Counted from the first letter of the stretch, positions 8,423-17,629 are shown. The stretch is DNA of 64,000 bases from Alteromonadaceae bacterium Bs31 (GCA_900177435.1 FXAI01000007.1:126501-190500); one strand, 5' to 3'. The notes: a model not told the origin generated them from the letters alone. Translations and numbers: made by a program.

Positions 8423-9784
8423 CTAAGCATCAAAGCGCTTAACCATACCGAGCAACTCCTCGGTTTTGGCCTCCATTAACGCTTGGTCTCCTGCACTCTC
8501 AATATTCAAACGCAGTACCGGCTCGGTACTGGACATGCGAATATTAAAACGCCAGTCATCAAACTCCATAGTAAGCCCATCGACCTTAGCTACTACCTTC
8601 GCAGAAAGCGTATAGTGCGCCTCGATCTCTGAAATAATTTTTTTCGGATCATTTACCGTGTTGTTAAGCTCACCACTGCAGGGGAACTTGGCCACACGAT
8701 CTTTAACCAGCTCAGAAAGTTTTTTACCTGTGCGGGACAACAACTCAGCCACCAGCAACCATGGGATGTTGCCGTTATCACAATAAGCGAAATCACGGAA
8801 GTAATGGTGCGCACTCATTTCACCACCATACACCGCATCTACAGCTCGCATTTTTTCCTTGATAAAGGCATGGCCGGTTTTACTGAGTACTGCCTCACCA
8901 CCACCTTGCTCTGTGATATCGATGGTATTCCAGGTTAAGCGTGGGTCGTGAACGATGTTCGCCCCGGGGTTTTTCTTCAGAAAAGCCTCGGCAAGCAGCC
9001 CCACCACGTAATAACCTTCAATGAAGCTACCAGTCTCATCAAAAAAGAAACAGCGGTCGAAGTCGCCATCCCATGCGAACCCCAAATCAGCGCCGGATTT
9101 TTTTACAGCCTCGATAGTTGCACTGCGTCTTTCCGGCAGAAGCGGGTTAGGGATTCCATTGGGAAACGAGCCATCAGGCTGATGGTGAACTTTTATAAAC
9201 TCGAAAGGCAAATGGGACTCGATACCGTCGATAACCGCACCAGCACCACCATTGCCCGCGTTACAAACCATCTTCAGTGGTTTGAGTACGGAGGGATCAA
9301 CATAAGTTAACAGGTGATCTATATATTCTGGTCGAATATTTCGCTTTTCAACGACACCCACTTTTTCGGGTGTATTAAACTCGCCTTTTTCTGCCATTGC
9401 ACGAATATCGACGAGACCAGTATCACCGGAAATGGGGCGCGAACCTTCGCGTACCAGCTTCATGCCGTTGTAATCCATCGGGTTATGACTGGCGGTAACA
9501 CAGATACCGCCGTCCACGCCCAAATGGAAAGTGCCAAAATAGACTTCTTCTGTACCCACCTGGCCGATATGAATAACGTCGGCGCCAGCTTCAGTAATAC
9601 CTTTTACCAGAGCGTCAGTTAATTGCTCACTGGTCAAGCGAATATCATGACCAACAACAACCGTTTTAGCGCCCAGAAAATCAACGAAAGCACGACCTAC
9701 GCGGTAAGCAACGTCTTCATTGAGTTGTTCCGGAACACGACCACGGATGTCGTATGCTTTAAAACAGCTAATATCAATTTCCAT
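8423..9784 (-). CDS. manB: Phosphomannomutase (possibly also phosphoglucomutase)
   Basis: Alpha-D-phosphohexomutase of 453 residues, interconverting mannose 6-phosphate and mannose 1-phosphate for GDP-mannose. It is closest in pattern to E. coli CpsG/ManB ([26 protein letters not shown]). Catalytic phosphoserine loop [13 protein letters not shown], metal-binding loop DGDFDRC, sugar-binding loop [10 protein letters not shown] and phosphate-binding [10 protein letters not shown] are all present. It lies 13 bases downstream of galU, so the two probably form an operon supplying nucleotide sugars for surface polysaccharides. A dual phosphoglucomutase activity, as in AlgC, is possible. Confidence 0.92.
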   Translation of the reverse strand: MEIDISCFKAYDIRGRVPEQLNEDVAYRVGRAFVDFLGAKTVVVGHDIRLTSEQLTDALVKGITEAGADVIHIGQVGTEEVYFGTFHLGVDGGICVTASHNPMDYNGMKLVREGSRPISGDTGLVDIRAMAEKGEFNTPEKVGVVEKRNIRPEYIDHLLTYVDPSVLKPLKMVCNAGNGGAGAVIDGIESHLPFEFIKVHHQPDGSFPNGIPNPLLPERRSATIEAVKKSGADLGFAWDGDFDRCFFFDETGSFIEGYYVVGLLAEAFLKKNPGANIVHDPRLTWNTIDITEQGGGEAVLSKTGHAFIKEKMRAVDAVYGGEMSAHHYFRDFAYCDNGNIPWLLVAELLSRTGKKLSELVKDRVAKFPCSGELNNTVNDPKKIISEIEAHYTLSAKVVAKVDGLTMEFDDWRFNIRMSSTEPVLRLNIESAGDQALMEAKTEELLGMVKRFDA

Positions 9785-9797
9785 TGTCTATGTTCGC

Positions 9798-10622
9798 CTA
9801 TTCTTGAGAATAAAGGTTTTCATAGACGTAATTAGTGGCATTGACAAAACCGGCAACACTGCCGCAGTCGAAACGACGACCTTTAAATTTGTAGGCCAGT
9901 ACGCAACCGTCTCTGGCTTGCGATAGCAGGGCATCAGTCAACTGAACTTCGTCATTTTTACCTGGAGGGGTAGATTCGATAACGTCGAAAATATCTGGCG
10001 TAAGAATGTAACGCCCGATAATAGCAAGGTTACTTGGCGCGTCTTCTTTAGAGGGTTTTTCAACCATTTGCTCAACCTGAAAAATACCATCTTTGATTTG
10101 CTCACCAGCAATAACACCAAACTTGTGAATCTCATCATCTGGCACTTCCTGAACAGCGACAATACTGCAACGGAATTGTTTATATAACTTCACCATTTGC
10201 GCCAACACACCTTCTTCTGCAACACACAAGTCGTCGGAAAGGACTACACCGAATGGTTGATCACCGATCAGACGACGACCGTTAAGGATGGCATCACCCA
10301 GCCCACGCATCTCACTCTGACGAGTAAAAGAGAAAGAGCCCTTTGCCATAACTTCGCGAATGGAGGACAAGTATTGCTCTTTGGTGGAGCCAGCAATTTG
10401 ATGCTCCAACTCATAACTAACATCGAAGTGATCTGCGATAGCTCGCTTACCCCGGCCGGTAACAAAGCCAATCTCTGTTAATCCTGCTTCTAATGCTTCT
10501 TCCACGCCGTACTGAACGAGCGGCTTGTTAACAACTGGTAACATTTCCTTGGGCATAGACTTCGTCGCGGGAAGGAATCGTGTTCCGTAGCCAGCGACAG
10601 GAAACAGACATTTGCTAATCAT
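9798..10622 (-). CDS. galU: UTP-glucose-1-phosphate uridylyltransferase
   Basis: Cytosolic nucleotidyltransferase making UDP-glucose from UTP and glucose 1-phosphate. The 274-residue protein shows the GalU pattern: FPVAGYGTRFLPATKSMPKEMLP nucleotide loop, QSEMRGLGDAI, VVLSDDL, QMVEKP and GRYILTPDIFD. An AAGGAAAA site precedes the ATG. First gene of a galU-manB pair. UDP-glucose would feed exopolysaccharide and LPS synthesis, while the glycogen genes in this window use ADP-glucose instead. Confidence 0.96.
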   Translation of the reverse strand: MISKCLFPVAGYGTRFLPATKSMPKEMLPVVNKPLVQYGVEEALEAGLTEIGFVTGRGKRAIADHFDVSYELEHQIAGSTKEQYLSSIREVMAKGSFSFTRQSEMRGLGDAILNGRRLIGDQPFGVVLSDDLCVAEEGVLAQMVKLYKQFRCSIVAVQEVPDDEIHKFGVIAGEQIKDGIFQVEQMVEKPSKEDAPSNLAIIGRYILTPDIFDVIESTPPGKNDEVQLTDALLSQARDGCVLAYKFKGRRFDCGSVAGFVNATNYVYENLYSQE

Positions 10623-10765
10623 CGTGATGTTTTCCTTTATATTAAGTTAAGGGGAATCTTTGTATACAAGTAAGTTGAGCTAGAGCTCGTATTTATGTAG
10701 GCAGGAAATATACCACAGTCGTAACCGCGATATTATGTCCAAAAACGCTTCGGGCAGCAGCACAA

Positions 10766-10794
10766 CTGGACAAGCCCAGTCCAGACGGTAGAAT
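10766..10794 (+). promoter_or_regulatory. Putative fabA promoter with overlapping inverted repeat
   Basis: TGGACA (10767-10772) and TAGAAT (10789-10794) are 16 bases apart and make a reasonable sigma-70 promoter 55 bases before fabA. The inverted repeat CTGGAC-N7-GTCCAG (10766-10771 and 10779-10784) covers the -35 box and spacer, where a repressor would act. It does not look like the E. coli FadR site. Confidence 0.45.
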
Positions 10795-10848
10795 GGCGCA
10801 TTTTTCGAGGAATAAGCCCCTCAATATTCAACTGGGTAGCCAAGCGTT

Positions 10849-11373
10849 ATGAACTCACAAGCACAACAATCGTCCTATACTTTTGATGAACTCATTTCTT
10901 GCGGTAAGGGTGACATGTTTGGCCCTGGCAACGCACAACTGCCAGTGCCCAACATGCTAATGCTCAATCGAATCAGCCATATCAGCCAAACTGGCGGGGA
11001 ATTCGGCAAGGGTGAGATAGTCGCTGAGCTGGATATCAACCCTGACTTATGGTTCTTCGACTGTCACTTTCCAGGAGACCCTGTGATGCCGGGCTGTCTG
11101 GGCCTGGATGCCATGTGGCAATTGGTCGGCTTCTTCCTTGCTTGGAAGGGCAACCCGGGTCGAGGACGAGCTTTGGGCGCAGGGGAAGTAAAATTCACTG
11201 GGCAGATATTACCCAGTGCTAAAATGGTCACATACCATATTCATTTAAAACGTGTCATCGAACGCAAGCTGATTATGGGCATTGCCGATGGCAGAGTTGC
11301 AGTGGACGGCAAAGAAATCTACTTCGCAAAAGACCTGCGTGTGGGTCTTTTTGGCAATACAGAGACATTCTAA
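10849..11373 (+). CDS. fabA: 3-hydroxydecanoyl-[ACP] dehydratase/isomerase
   Basis: Hot-dog-fold enzyme of type II fatty acid synthesis that dehydrates 3-hydroxydecanoyl-ACP and isomerises the trans-2 product to cis-3, the branch point to unsaturated fatty acids. It has 174 residues, very close to E. coli FabA. The catalytic His lies in [13 protein letters not shown] and the catalytic Asp in [11 protein letters not shown]. fabB follows 79 bases downstream, the standard anaerobic unsaturated-fatty-acid pair. Confidence 0.98.
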   Translation: MNSQAQQSSYTFDELISCGKGDMFGPGNAQLPVPNMLMLNRISHISQTGGEFGKGEIVAELDINPDLWFFDCHFPGDPVMPGCLGLDAMWQLVGFFLAWKGNPGRGRALGAGEVKFTGQILPSAKMVTYHIHLKRVIERKLIMGIADGRVAVDGKEIYFAKDLRVGLFGNTETF

Positions 11374-11374
11374 G

Positions 11375-11391
11375 GGGTGCTTTACGCACCC
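11375..11391 (+). other. Hairpin between fabA and fabB
   Basis: GGGTGC (11375-11380) pairs with GCACCC (11386-11391) across TTTAC. No T tract follows, so it is more likely an mRNA processing or stability element than a full terminator. Confidence 0.4.
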
Positions 11392-11452
11392 ACGATGAAA
11401 CTTTGCTTATGGCATAATGCCGTCGCACTCAGATCTACTTAAGAGGAAACCT

Positions 11453-12667
11453 ATGAAACGCGTAGTGGTAACAGGCATGGGCATTGTGTCATGCATTGGC
11501 AACAATCTTGACACTGTTCTGTCGTCGCTAAAAGCGGGCAAATCTGGAATTCGCTTCAACGAAAGTTATCAGGAACAAGGCTTTCGCAGCCTGGTCTCCG
11601 GGTCTGTTGACATTAACCTGAAAGATCACATTGATCGAAAAATTTTACGCTTCATGGGCAATGCTGCAGGCTTTGCCTTTTTATCTATGGAGCAAGCCAT
11701 TCAAGACTCTGGCCTGGAAGAAAAACACGTTTCCAGCGAGAGAACAGGCATAATCATGGGCTCTGGCGGCGCATCGACACAAAGCGTCGTCGAATCTGCT
11801 GACATCATCCGCAGTCGCGGTGTAAAGCGTGCCGGGCCATACCGTGTAACGCAAACCATGGCCAGCACCACGTCTGCCTGCCTGGCAACCCCCTTTAAGA
11901 TTAAGGGCGTGAATTACTCCATTTCCTCTGCCTGTGCCACCAGCGCCCACTGTATTGGCAACGCCATGGAGCTCATTCAGCTGGGTAAGCAAGATGTTGT
12001 GTTTGCCGGTGGTGGCGAAGAAGAACACTGGACTCTCACCGGCCTGTTCGATGCTATGGGCGCCCTATCGACAAAATATAATGATACGCCCGAGCGTGCT
12101 TCCCGCCCCTATGACGCCAACCGCGACGGTTTTGTGATTGGCGGCGGTGGCGGATGCATGGTTATTGAATCTCTTGAGCACGCCCAGGCCCGTGGTGCCA
12201 AAATATACGCAGAATTAGTCGGCTATGGTGCCACGTCTGACGGCTACGACATGGTTGCCCCTTCTGGTGAAGGCGCAGCGCGTTGCATGCGCCAGGCGCT
12301 TAACGAAATCGACGGGAAAATTGACTACATCAATTCCCACGGAACCAGTACCCCTGTCGGCGATCTTGCTGAGCTTAAAGCGGTAAGGGAAGTATTCGGT
12401 AATGATGTACCGCACATCAGTTCTACGAAATCCCTCACCGGTCACTCCCTGGGCGCTACCGGCGTACAGGAAGCTATCTATTCGCTGCTGATGATGAAGC
12501 ACGGCTTCATTTCAGGCTCAGCAAATATAGAGGAGCTAGACCCGGAAGCAGAAGGTTTGAATATTGTGCCGGAAGCAATGGAAGCCGATATCAACCTGGC
12601 AATGTCCAACAGCTTTGGCTTTGGCGGTACAAACGCTACGCTGATTTTCAAAAAGTTCGAGGCTTAA
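11453..12667 (+). CDS. fabB: Beta-ketoacyl-ACP synthase I
   Basis: Condensing enzyme that elongates acyl-ACP, including the cis-3-decenoyl-ACP made by FabA, by decarboxylative condensation with malonyl-ACP. It has 404 residues, like E. coli FabB. The active-site Cys is in [14 protein letters not shown] and the two catalytic His are in [11 protein letters not shown] and [12 protein letters not shown] glycine-rich C-terminus [11 protein letters not shown] is present. I start at [10 protein letters not shown] (11453) because AAGAGGAAACCT precedes it; the in-frame start 36 bases earlier has no such site. Confidence 0.97.
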   Translation: MKRVVVTGMGIVSCIGNNLDTVLSSLKAGKSGIRFNESYQEQGFRSLVSGSVDINLKDHIDRKILRFMGNAAGFAFLSMEQAIQDSGLEEKHVSSERTGIIMGSGGASTQSVVESADIIRSRGVKRAGPYRVTQTMASTTSACLATPFKIKGVNYSISSACATSAHCIGNAMELIQLGKQDVVFAGGGEEEHWTLTGLFDAMGALSTKYNDTPERASRPYDANRDGFVIGGGGGCMVIESLEHAQARGAKIYAELVGYGATSDGYDMVAPSGEGAARCMRQALNEIDGKIDYINSHGTSTPVGDLAELKAVREVFGNDVPHISSTKSLTGHSLGATGVQEAIYSLLMMKHGFISGSANIEELDPEAEGLNIVPEAMEADINLAMSNSFGFGGTNATLIFKKFEA

Positions 12668-12674
12668 TTCAGAT

Positions 12675-12701
12675 AGGGCTGGGTATTACTCAGCCCTTTT
12701 T
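12675..12701 (+). terminator. Intrinsic terminator of fabAB
   Basis: AGGGCTG (12675-12681) pairs with CAGCCCT (12691-12697) and is followed by five T in all. Confidence 0.85.
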
Positions 12702-12724
12702 GCCACTCCCCTTTTTTAAGGCCC

Positions 12725-13612
12725 TTAGCGATCAAGTTTTCTCATATCCGGCACAAGCTTGCGATCATGCAGCCATCGCTTGATGAGGGATTTGAAGCCG
12801 TGGCGCCATGAGGGGTACTGAATTCCAAAGTCGTCCGTGCAGCGCCGCCCGAGTAAGTTGGCGCTTCCAGCCAACAAATGCTGACTCTCCCGACCACTAA
12901 TAACCTGAGGCAACTGCACATCAAAGCCTGCTTCGCTGTTCAACAAGCGAACGATAGCATCCACAAATTCTGCCTCAGAACAGAGGTCTGTGCTGCGCAG
13001 ATGCATCACTCCCCAGTTTTCTGCCCCACAGAAGATCTGGTTTATCATCGCAATCAGGCAGCGAATAACATAACCTGAAGACACACCATAAAACCGGTGA
13101 TGATCTGACACGGGCGCCAAAGAATCTTCGATCAAATGCGGAATCAAGCGGTCGAACAGGCAATCATCAACCAGGTCCAGCAACCAGGGTAAACGCAGCA
13201 CGACACTTTTAGGGGCTCGCAATGCAGCCTCTTCTGCTGCAAACAACAACCGTCCTCTCTCATCCTCAGGAGCTGGAACGTCGACCTCTTTTACACCCGA
13301 CACATTGTAAGCGCTCCCGAATACGAAAAATGAGGAGAGCGCGATCATTGGTGTGCCATGCTCAAGGCACGCACTTGCAAGGCTGTTCATAGCAAGCACA
13401 TCGCTTTGGTCCGCACTCAAATAGGAGCGGTTAAAATTAATCACCAGGCTTGGGTTTTTTTCGGAAAAATACGCCAACACAGCCTGGGAGTCAGCCCAGT
13501 CCAGCCGGTCAGGTTCAGGCGCCAGCAAGACATAGGGGTAATCTTCCATCACGCCAGAAAACAAGCTCGCAAGGTCGGTATCTGCTTGTCTGATCAATAT
13601 GCGGTAACTCAA
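12725..13612 (-). CDS. RmlD-like sugar-nucleotide-binding protein, degenerate
   Basis: A 295-residue protein that aligns by pattern with extended short-chain dehydrogenases of the RmlD (dTDP-4-dehydrorhamnose reductase) group. Visible signs are VINFNRSYLSADQ, NSLASACLEHGTPMIALSSFFVFGS, LRLPWLLD and a late GVMHLRSTDLCSEAEF. The N-terminal glycine-rich dinucleotide loop is replaced by RILIRQADTDLASLF, and the YxxxK active site is replaced by LLFAAEEAAL. It therefore probably lacks reductase activity. It stands alone, convergent with fabB, with no sugar genes beside it. Function unknown. Confidence 0.75.
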   Translation of the reverse strand: MSYRILIRQADTDLASLFSGVMEDYPYVLLAPEPDRLDWADSQAVLAYFSEKNPSLVINFNRSYLSADQSDVLAMNSLASACLEHGTPMIALSSFFVFGSAYNVSGVKEVDVPAPEDERGRLLFAAEEAALRAPKSVVLRLPWLLDLVDDCLFDRLIPHLIEDSLAPVSDHHRFYGVSSGYVIRCLIAMINQIFCGAENWGVMHLRSTDLCSEAEFVDAIVRLLNSEAGFDVQLPQVISGRESQHLLAGSANLLGRRCTDDFGIQYPSWRHGFKSLIKRWLHDRKLVPDMRKLDR

Positions 13613-13956
13613 AGACCACTCCTAAAAACTTCTTATATTGAAAGAATCCACCTTGTTCGAGGTAATTCCGTAGTAATCGCTAGGGGATTCTACTGCACTT
13701 CAATAACAAATGGCATTTGCAAAACAACTCATGCTAGTTTTTAAAGCTTACCCATTAGAATCTTAAAGCGCTAGATCACCACCCAGGCTAGAACAAGAGC
13801 GTAGAGACGGGAGAAAACATTCACTTCGCGGGTATTGAGCCCTTACATAGCAAGCCTGTTTCCGCCAAGCATAGACACATCAATACACCGCTTACAGGTA
13901 TGCTGCTGGAATTGGACTTTGTAAAGCTTTAGATTAAATAAATCATGTCGACGTCT
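13613..13956. other. Intergenic region without recognisable genes
   Basis: I see no convincing coding frame, RNA gene, repeat or terminator in these 344 bases. The short frames on both strands lack ribosome binding sites and family motifs. The stretch should carry the promoter of the minus-strand gene ending at 12725, but no good -35/-10 pair stands out. Confidence 0.4.
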
Positions 13957-14091
13957 TTAATGCAGTACTTGCAAGGAATTTACCTGGGCGGAAAACCAAT
14001 AAAAAAAATTGAACCATTCTGGATTGAGTATGTAATTCTTTTCTATCGGTGAAAATAGTTCACCCATGATATGTTGAAGAAAGTTTTTCAT
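13957..14091 (-). CDS. Possible small protein, 44 residues
   Basis: A minus-strand frame of 44 codons starting MKNFLQHIMGELFSP and ending SLQVLH. It is rich in aromatic residues (WFNFFYWF) and has no clear signal peptide. The support is its start: AGGAGT lies 6 bases before the ATG, a near-ideal Shine-Dalgarno. The ATG overlaps by four bases (ATGA) the stop of an open frame just upstream. I recognise no family. It is either a real small gene or a remnant. Confidence 0.4.
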   Translation of the reverse strand: MKNFLQHIMGELFSPIEKNYILNPEWFNFFYWFSAQVNSLQVLH

Positions 14092-14372
14092 ACTGCGACT
14101 CCTGTGTTATCACTAATGCTTAGTGAAACGCTTAGAGCAACAGCACGCATTAAATTAACGGCGCACACTGCAATCAAAAAAACACCCCGGTCGAAATGAT
14201 GTCCCGCGCGGACAGCTTTTACTCGTCCCGGTAATAATAATCTGAGTGTTGAAACAACAGCAGCACAAAATTCCGCGGCATAGTGAGCGATGCTATCGGC
14301 CAACTGCGATATCAAACAGGAAGGCGCGATACCTGAAGACAGGGATACGCTTAAGATAGAGCCTGTTAGCAC
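14088..14372 (-). CDS. Doubtful open frame, 94 residues
   Basis: Minus-strand frame beginning MLTGSILSVSLSSG and ending SISDNTGVAV, with a hydrophobic middle (DRGVFLIAVCAVNLMRAVAL). I see no known motif and no obvious ribosome binding site. It is listed only because its stop overlaps the ATG of the better-supported small frame at 13957-14091. It may be untranslated leader. Confidence 0.15.
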   Translation of the reverse strand: MLTGSILSVSLSSGIAPSCLISQLADSIAHYAAEFCAAVVSTLRLLLPGRVKAVRAGHHFDRGVFLIAVCAVNLMRAVALSVSLSISDNTGVAV

Positions 14373-14435
14373 TCAACAAATGAATACCAACCCGACCCTG
14401 TGCCTCTTACCCCGAGCGCAATGTAAGAAAAGGAC

Positions 14436-14468
14436 TAAAAAAATAAAGGCCTGCGTTAACAGGCCTTT
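14436..14468 (-). terminator. Intrinsic terminator of ssb
   Basis: AAAGGCCTG (14445-14453) pairs with CAGGCCTTT (14460-14468). Read on the minus strand, a T-rich run follows the 9-bp stem. It lies about 30 bases past the ssb stop. Confidence 0.8.
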
Positions 14469-14500
14469 AGGCGGGGGTTTACGGTGCTAGAACTCCAGGG

Positions 14501-15004
14501 CTAAAACGGAATATCGTCGTCAAAACTATCCATCGCAGGGGGTGGAGATTGAGGGGCCGACTGAGGAGCCGCCTGTGCAGCAGCTGGTGCACGCGCAGCT
14601 GCCGGTGCCGGCGAGGGAGAAGCTGCTTGCTGGTAACCACCACCGTAGTCTTGATTATCGCCGCCTTGTCTGGAATCGAGCATCTGCATCTCACTGCCAA
14701 CGATTTCTGTAGTGTAGCGATCCTGACCATCTTGCCCCTGCCACTTGCGGGTGCGCAGAGAACCTTCGACATATACCTTACTGCCTTTGCGCAGGTACTC
14801 ACCGGCGATCTCCGCCAAACGGTTAAAGAAAACAACCCGGTGCCACTCTGTGCGCTCCTGGGGCTGCCCTGTCTGCTTGTCTTTCCATGATTCCGAGGTG
14901 GCAATACTGATATTCGTTACCGCACCACCAGAGGGCATGAATTTGGTTTCCGGGTCTTGTCCACAATTACCCACTAATATGACTTTGTTTACACCTCTGG
15001 CCAC
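14501..15004 (-). CDS. ssb: Single-stranded DNA-binding protein
   Basis: Tetrameric SSB that covers single-stranded DNA in replication, repair and recombination. It has 167 residues: an N-terminal OB fold (about 1-110, [50 protein letters not shown]), a disordered Gln/Pro/Ala linker, and the acidic tip DDDIPF that recruits partner proteins. Its neighbours, an MFS gene and uvrA further on, are the usual Pseudomonas-type ssb context. Confidence 0.98.
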   Translation of the reverse strand: MARGVNKVILVGNCGQDPETKFMPSGGAVTNISIATSESWKDKQTGQPQERTEWHRVVFFNRLAEIAGEYLRKGSKVYVEGSLRTRKWQGQDGQDRYTTEIVGSEMQMLDSRQGGDNQDYGGGYQQAASPSPAPAAARAPAAAQAAPQSAPQSPPPAMDSFDDDIPF

Positions 15005-15091
15005 TTTCTGCCTCCTATATTGGGTTTTATCTTATTCAAATAATGATCGGTGGATTCTATCCATATTTTAAGAGATTTGCTCGGCTGATAT

Positions 15092-16456
15092 CTATTTGCG
15101 TGCAGTTTCCGGGCTCTCGGTAATCTCGCTAGCACCCAAAAGCGCTTTTAAGGCCTGCTCGTCAAAGGTTCTTTTGTCCACCTTGAGGTAAAGCAGTTTC
15201 TCCTCTGTTGCGAAAAGGGCTTCCTCAACACCGGGTACTGCGAGTACATCCATATTCGCATTACCGTCACTCACAGCAACACAGACACTACTGAGGTATC
15301 TGGGGCCACGCATAGAAGCCGCCACCAATAGCCAACAAAGTGTTAGCACTGCACCAGCCATAAACACTTGCTCCTGGCCATAGTGCTGCATCAAGCCTCC
15401 GCCAGCAATCCCCCCCGCAAAAGCCCCTAGAAACTGGCTGGTGGAATAAACACCCATTGCCGTTCCCTTGGCTCCCGCTGACGCTTCTTTGCTCACCAGG
15501 GAAGGTAAATTTGCTTCCAGCAGGTTAAACGCCGTGAAAAACAACAGCAATACAGCCAGCCAGCCCCATTTCGTCAGTTCCACAGTTGAAAGTACCGCCA
15601 AACTGGCACAGAGAATGGCGATAGCGAAGAGAAAAACTGTTTTAATACGACGCTTTCGTTCGGCAATCAGCACAAGCGGCAACATCAGTACGAAAGCAGT
15701 GAGCATAATAAATAGATACACTTTCCAATGGGCGCTGCGAGCAATACCCAGCTGAGCTTCCAAAGTGTTTGGGACCACCACAAAAGCAGCCATTAATACG
15801 AAGTGCAGGCAGAAAATACCCCAGTTCAAACGCAGTAACTGTCCATCTCTAAGGCAGCTTATTATCAGCGCAGGTATGGCACCACTGTCCCGATGAGACG
15901 AGTGTGCTGGCGGCGTAGGTAAGAAAACCAGCACCACTAGCCCAAATAAAGCGAGCACTGCCGACAGGCCAAATACGCCACTCAAGCCTGCAAAGCCAGC
16001 AACAGCTGGGCCAAGAAACATTGCCACAGAAAAGGACAGCCCAATAGAGGCACCAATGGCCGCCATCGCTTTGGTGCGATTTTGCTCTGAGGTCAGGTCG
16101 GCCACCATTGCCATAATGGCACTGGCAATTGCACCACTCCCCTGCAGAGCCCGGCCGAGGATCAAACCCTCAACCGTTTCGGCAGAGGCTGCGACTACGC
16201 TGCCGATGGCAAAGATTAGTAAACCGGTAGCAATAACTGGTTTTCGCCCAAAAATATCGGAAAGCAAGCCAAGCGGGATCTGGAAAACCGCTTGGGTGAG
16301 GCCATAGATGCCAAGAGCCAAACCCAGCAGGGCGGGAGATGCACCGCGATAGTCTGAGCCGTATAGCATCAGCACCGGCAGCACCATAAACAAGCCCAGC
16401 ATACGGAATGCATAGAGCGAAGCCAGTGAAGCAACGATTTTTACCTGTGAGTGCAA
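15092..16456 (-). CDS. yajR: MFS transporter of the YajR type with C-terminal cytosolic domain
   Basis: Inner-membrane transporter of 454 residues, the same length as E. coli YajR and like it along the whole chain (RMLGLFMVLPVLMLYG, GIYGLTQAVFQIPLGLLSDIFGRKP, GRALQGSGAIASAIMA, GTAMGVYSTSQFLGAFAGG). Twelve transmembrane helices are followed by a soluble alpha/beta domain (about 395-450: VPGVEEALFATEEKLLYLKVDK) matching the YAM domain. The substrate is unknown. It lies 87 bases upstream of ssb on the same strand. Confidence 0.88.
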   Translation of the reverse strand: MHSQVKIVASLASLYAFRMLGLFMVLPVLMLYGSDYRGASPALLGLALGIYGLTQAVFQIPLGLLSDIFGRKPVIATGLLIFAIGSVVAASAETVEGLILGRALQGSGAIASAIMAMVADLTSEQNRTKAMAAIGASIGLSFSVAMFLGPAVAGFAGLSGVFGLSAVLALFGLVVLVFLPTPPAHSSHRDSGAIPALIISCLRDGQLLRLNWGIFCLHFVLMAAFVVVPNTLEAQLGIARSAHWKVYLFIMLTAFVLMLPLVLIAERKRRIKTVFLFAIAILCASLAVLSTVELTKWGWLAVLLLFFTAFNLLEANLPSLVSKEASAGAKGTAMGVYSTSQFLGAFAGGIAGGGLMQHYGQEQVFMAGAVLTLCWLLVAASMRGPRYLSSVCVAVSDGNANMDVLAVPGVEEALFATEEKLLYLKVDKRTFDEQALKALLGASEITESPETARK

Positions 16457-16799
16457 AGTTTACCCCGAGCCGAGCGAAAAGATGCCGATTCTAACAGCCC
16501 TCAGCCCTTCTGACACAACTTCCAACAAAAGGTATCCGACGCTGGCAATTAATCGAGGAATGCGCTAGGCATCAAGAGAAGCGGGAAGTGCATATGGCGC
16601 GCATATCAACATAGCATTAGAAATTTGGATTTCCCCAGACTTAAGAATTAAATTTTTATAACATTGGCGCGAAAATGCAAGTAGATTTAGTACTGTGTGG
16701 AATGATTATGGGTTACAATGATCCATGATTCTCCGAAATTTGGAGAAGATAACAACAATAAATCAACTCATGCTTCTGCTAATCTTCTAACATTGAAGT
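16457..16799. promoter_or_regulatory. Regulatory region between yajR and the VpsT-like regulator gene
   Basis: No gene is seen in 343 bases. TACTGT (16691-16696) and TACAAT (16714-16719), 17 bases apart, form a weak candidate promoter for the plus-strand regulator. Downstream, the inverted repeat TTCTCC-GAAATTT-GGAGAA (16729-16747) lies in the expected 5' leader and may be an operator or an RNA hairpin. No good ribosome binding site precedes the ATG at 16800. Confidence 0.35.
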
Positions 16800-17486
16800 A
16801 TGAAAACAACATCAGGTACTCATGTGTCGATATTAGATTCAGACACCGCAGAACAAGATAAACAGATTGTTCTCTTTTCAGCCAACAGCAGCCTGCAAAC
16901 TGGCTTGCTTGCCAAGCTGATTGGTGACGAGCTTCAGCTAGACTGCAGCGTACACCGGGAGTTGAAAACCGTTCCGGAGAACGTCGATGTACTGTTGATC
17001 GATTGCAACGGGCAGGATTTGGAAACACTTGCCAAGTTTGTTCGCGAGATTCAGGATAGCTTCGACAAAGTTACCGCAGCCCTGCTCAATGCCGAATATG
17101 AGAGCGAACAGGAAAGCCTCTTAGAGTGGCCCTGTGTCTCAGGCTTGTTCTACGTGGATTCAGAACAAGAACAACTTATACGCGGCCTCAAGTGCCTGCT
17201 GGACGGAGACTTCTGGGTTCCCCGCCGTCTACTGCACACTTTTTTGGACAAAAACCGCAAAGCGCCGTCGAATATCAAGCGCCCCAACGTTAAATTAACA
17301 AAACGAGAAAGGCAGATTCTGAAGCTCATCAAGGATGGAGCAACTAACGCTGACATATCAGAAGCGCTGTCAGTCAGCGAGCATACAGTGAAAAGCCACC
17401 TTTACAATGTGTACAAAAAAATTGGCGTACGCAACCGTTTAGAGGCCAGTAACTGGGTGCGAGATATGGATGACCTTGGCGAATAG
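16800..17486 (+). CDS. LuxR-family regulator of the CsgD/VpsT type
   Basis: Transcription factor of 228 residues with a degenerate receiver-like domain (about 20-150) and a C-terminal LuxR helix-turn-helix (about 164-222: LTKRERQILKLIKDGATNAD, VSEHTVKSHLYNVYKKIGVRNR). The HTH and the preceding FLDKN segment match CsgD and VpsT, which control biofilm matrix genes. VpsT binds cyclic di-GMP through a W-[FLM]-[TS]-R motif; here the same place reads W139-V-P-R142, a variant with Trp and Arg kept. The receiver retains an Asp in LLIDCN. It is inserted between the usual yajR and uvrA neighbours. Target genes cannot be told from this window. Confidence 0.85.
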   Translation: MKTTSGTHVSILDSDTAEQDKQIVLFSANSSLQTGLLAKLIGDELQLDCSVHRELKTVPENVDVLLIDCNGQDLETLAKFVREIQDSFDKVTAALLNAEYESEQESLLEWPCVSGLFYVDSEQEQLIRGLKCLLDGDFWVPRRLLHTFLDKNRKAPSNIKRPNVKLTKRERQILKLIKDGATNADISEALSVSEHTVKSHLYNVYKKIGVRNRLEASNWVRDMDDLGE

Positions 17487-17515
17487 CCTCATATTCCTCC
17501 ATTAATAACTCTTTC

Positions 17516-17544
17516 AAAAAGCCTGGGTTTACTCAGGCTTTTTT
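17516..17544 (+). terminator. Intrinsic terminator of the VpsT-like gene
   Basis: AAAAAGCCTG (from 17516) pairs with CAGGCTTTTT around the loop GGTTTACT, continuing into a T tract. It separates the regulator from uvrA. Confidence 0.8.
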
Positions 17545-17629
17545 ATGTTTTTATATCTAAACTTCTTCACCTTCATCTGCGTATAATCCGCCTTTCGCCT
17601 GACTTACCTTGCCCTCGGAAACGCCTACT

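Noticed and set aside
13358-13744. 128-codon plus-strand frame over the 5' half of the RmlD-like gene and its upstream region
   Set aside because: It is mostly antisense to a recognisable protein and its translation has no family features.
17609-17629. TTG start of uvrA
   Set aside because: The GTG at 17630 reproduces the conserved UvrA N-terminus and leaves a normal leader after the likely -10 box.
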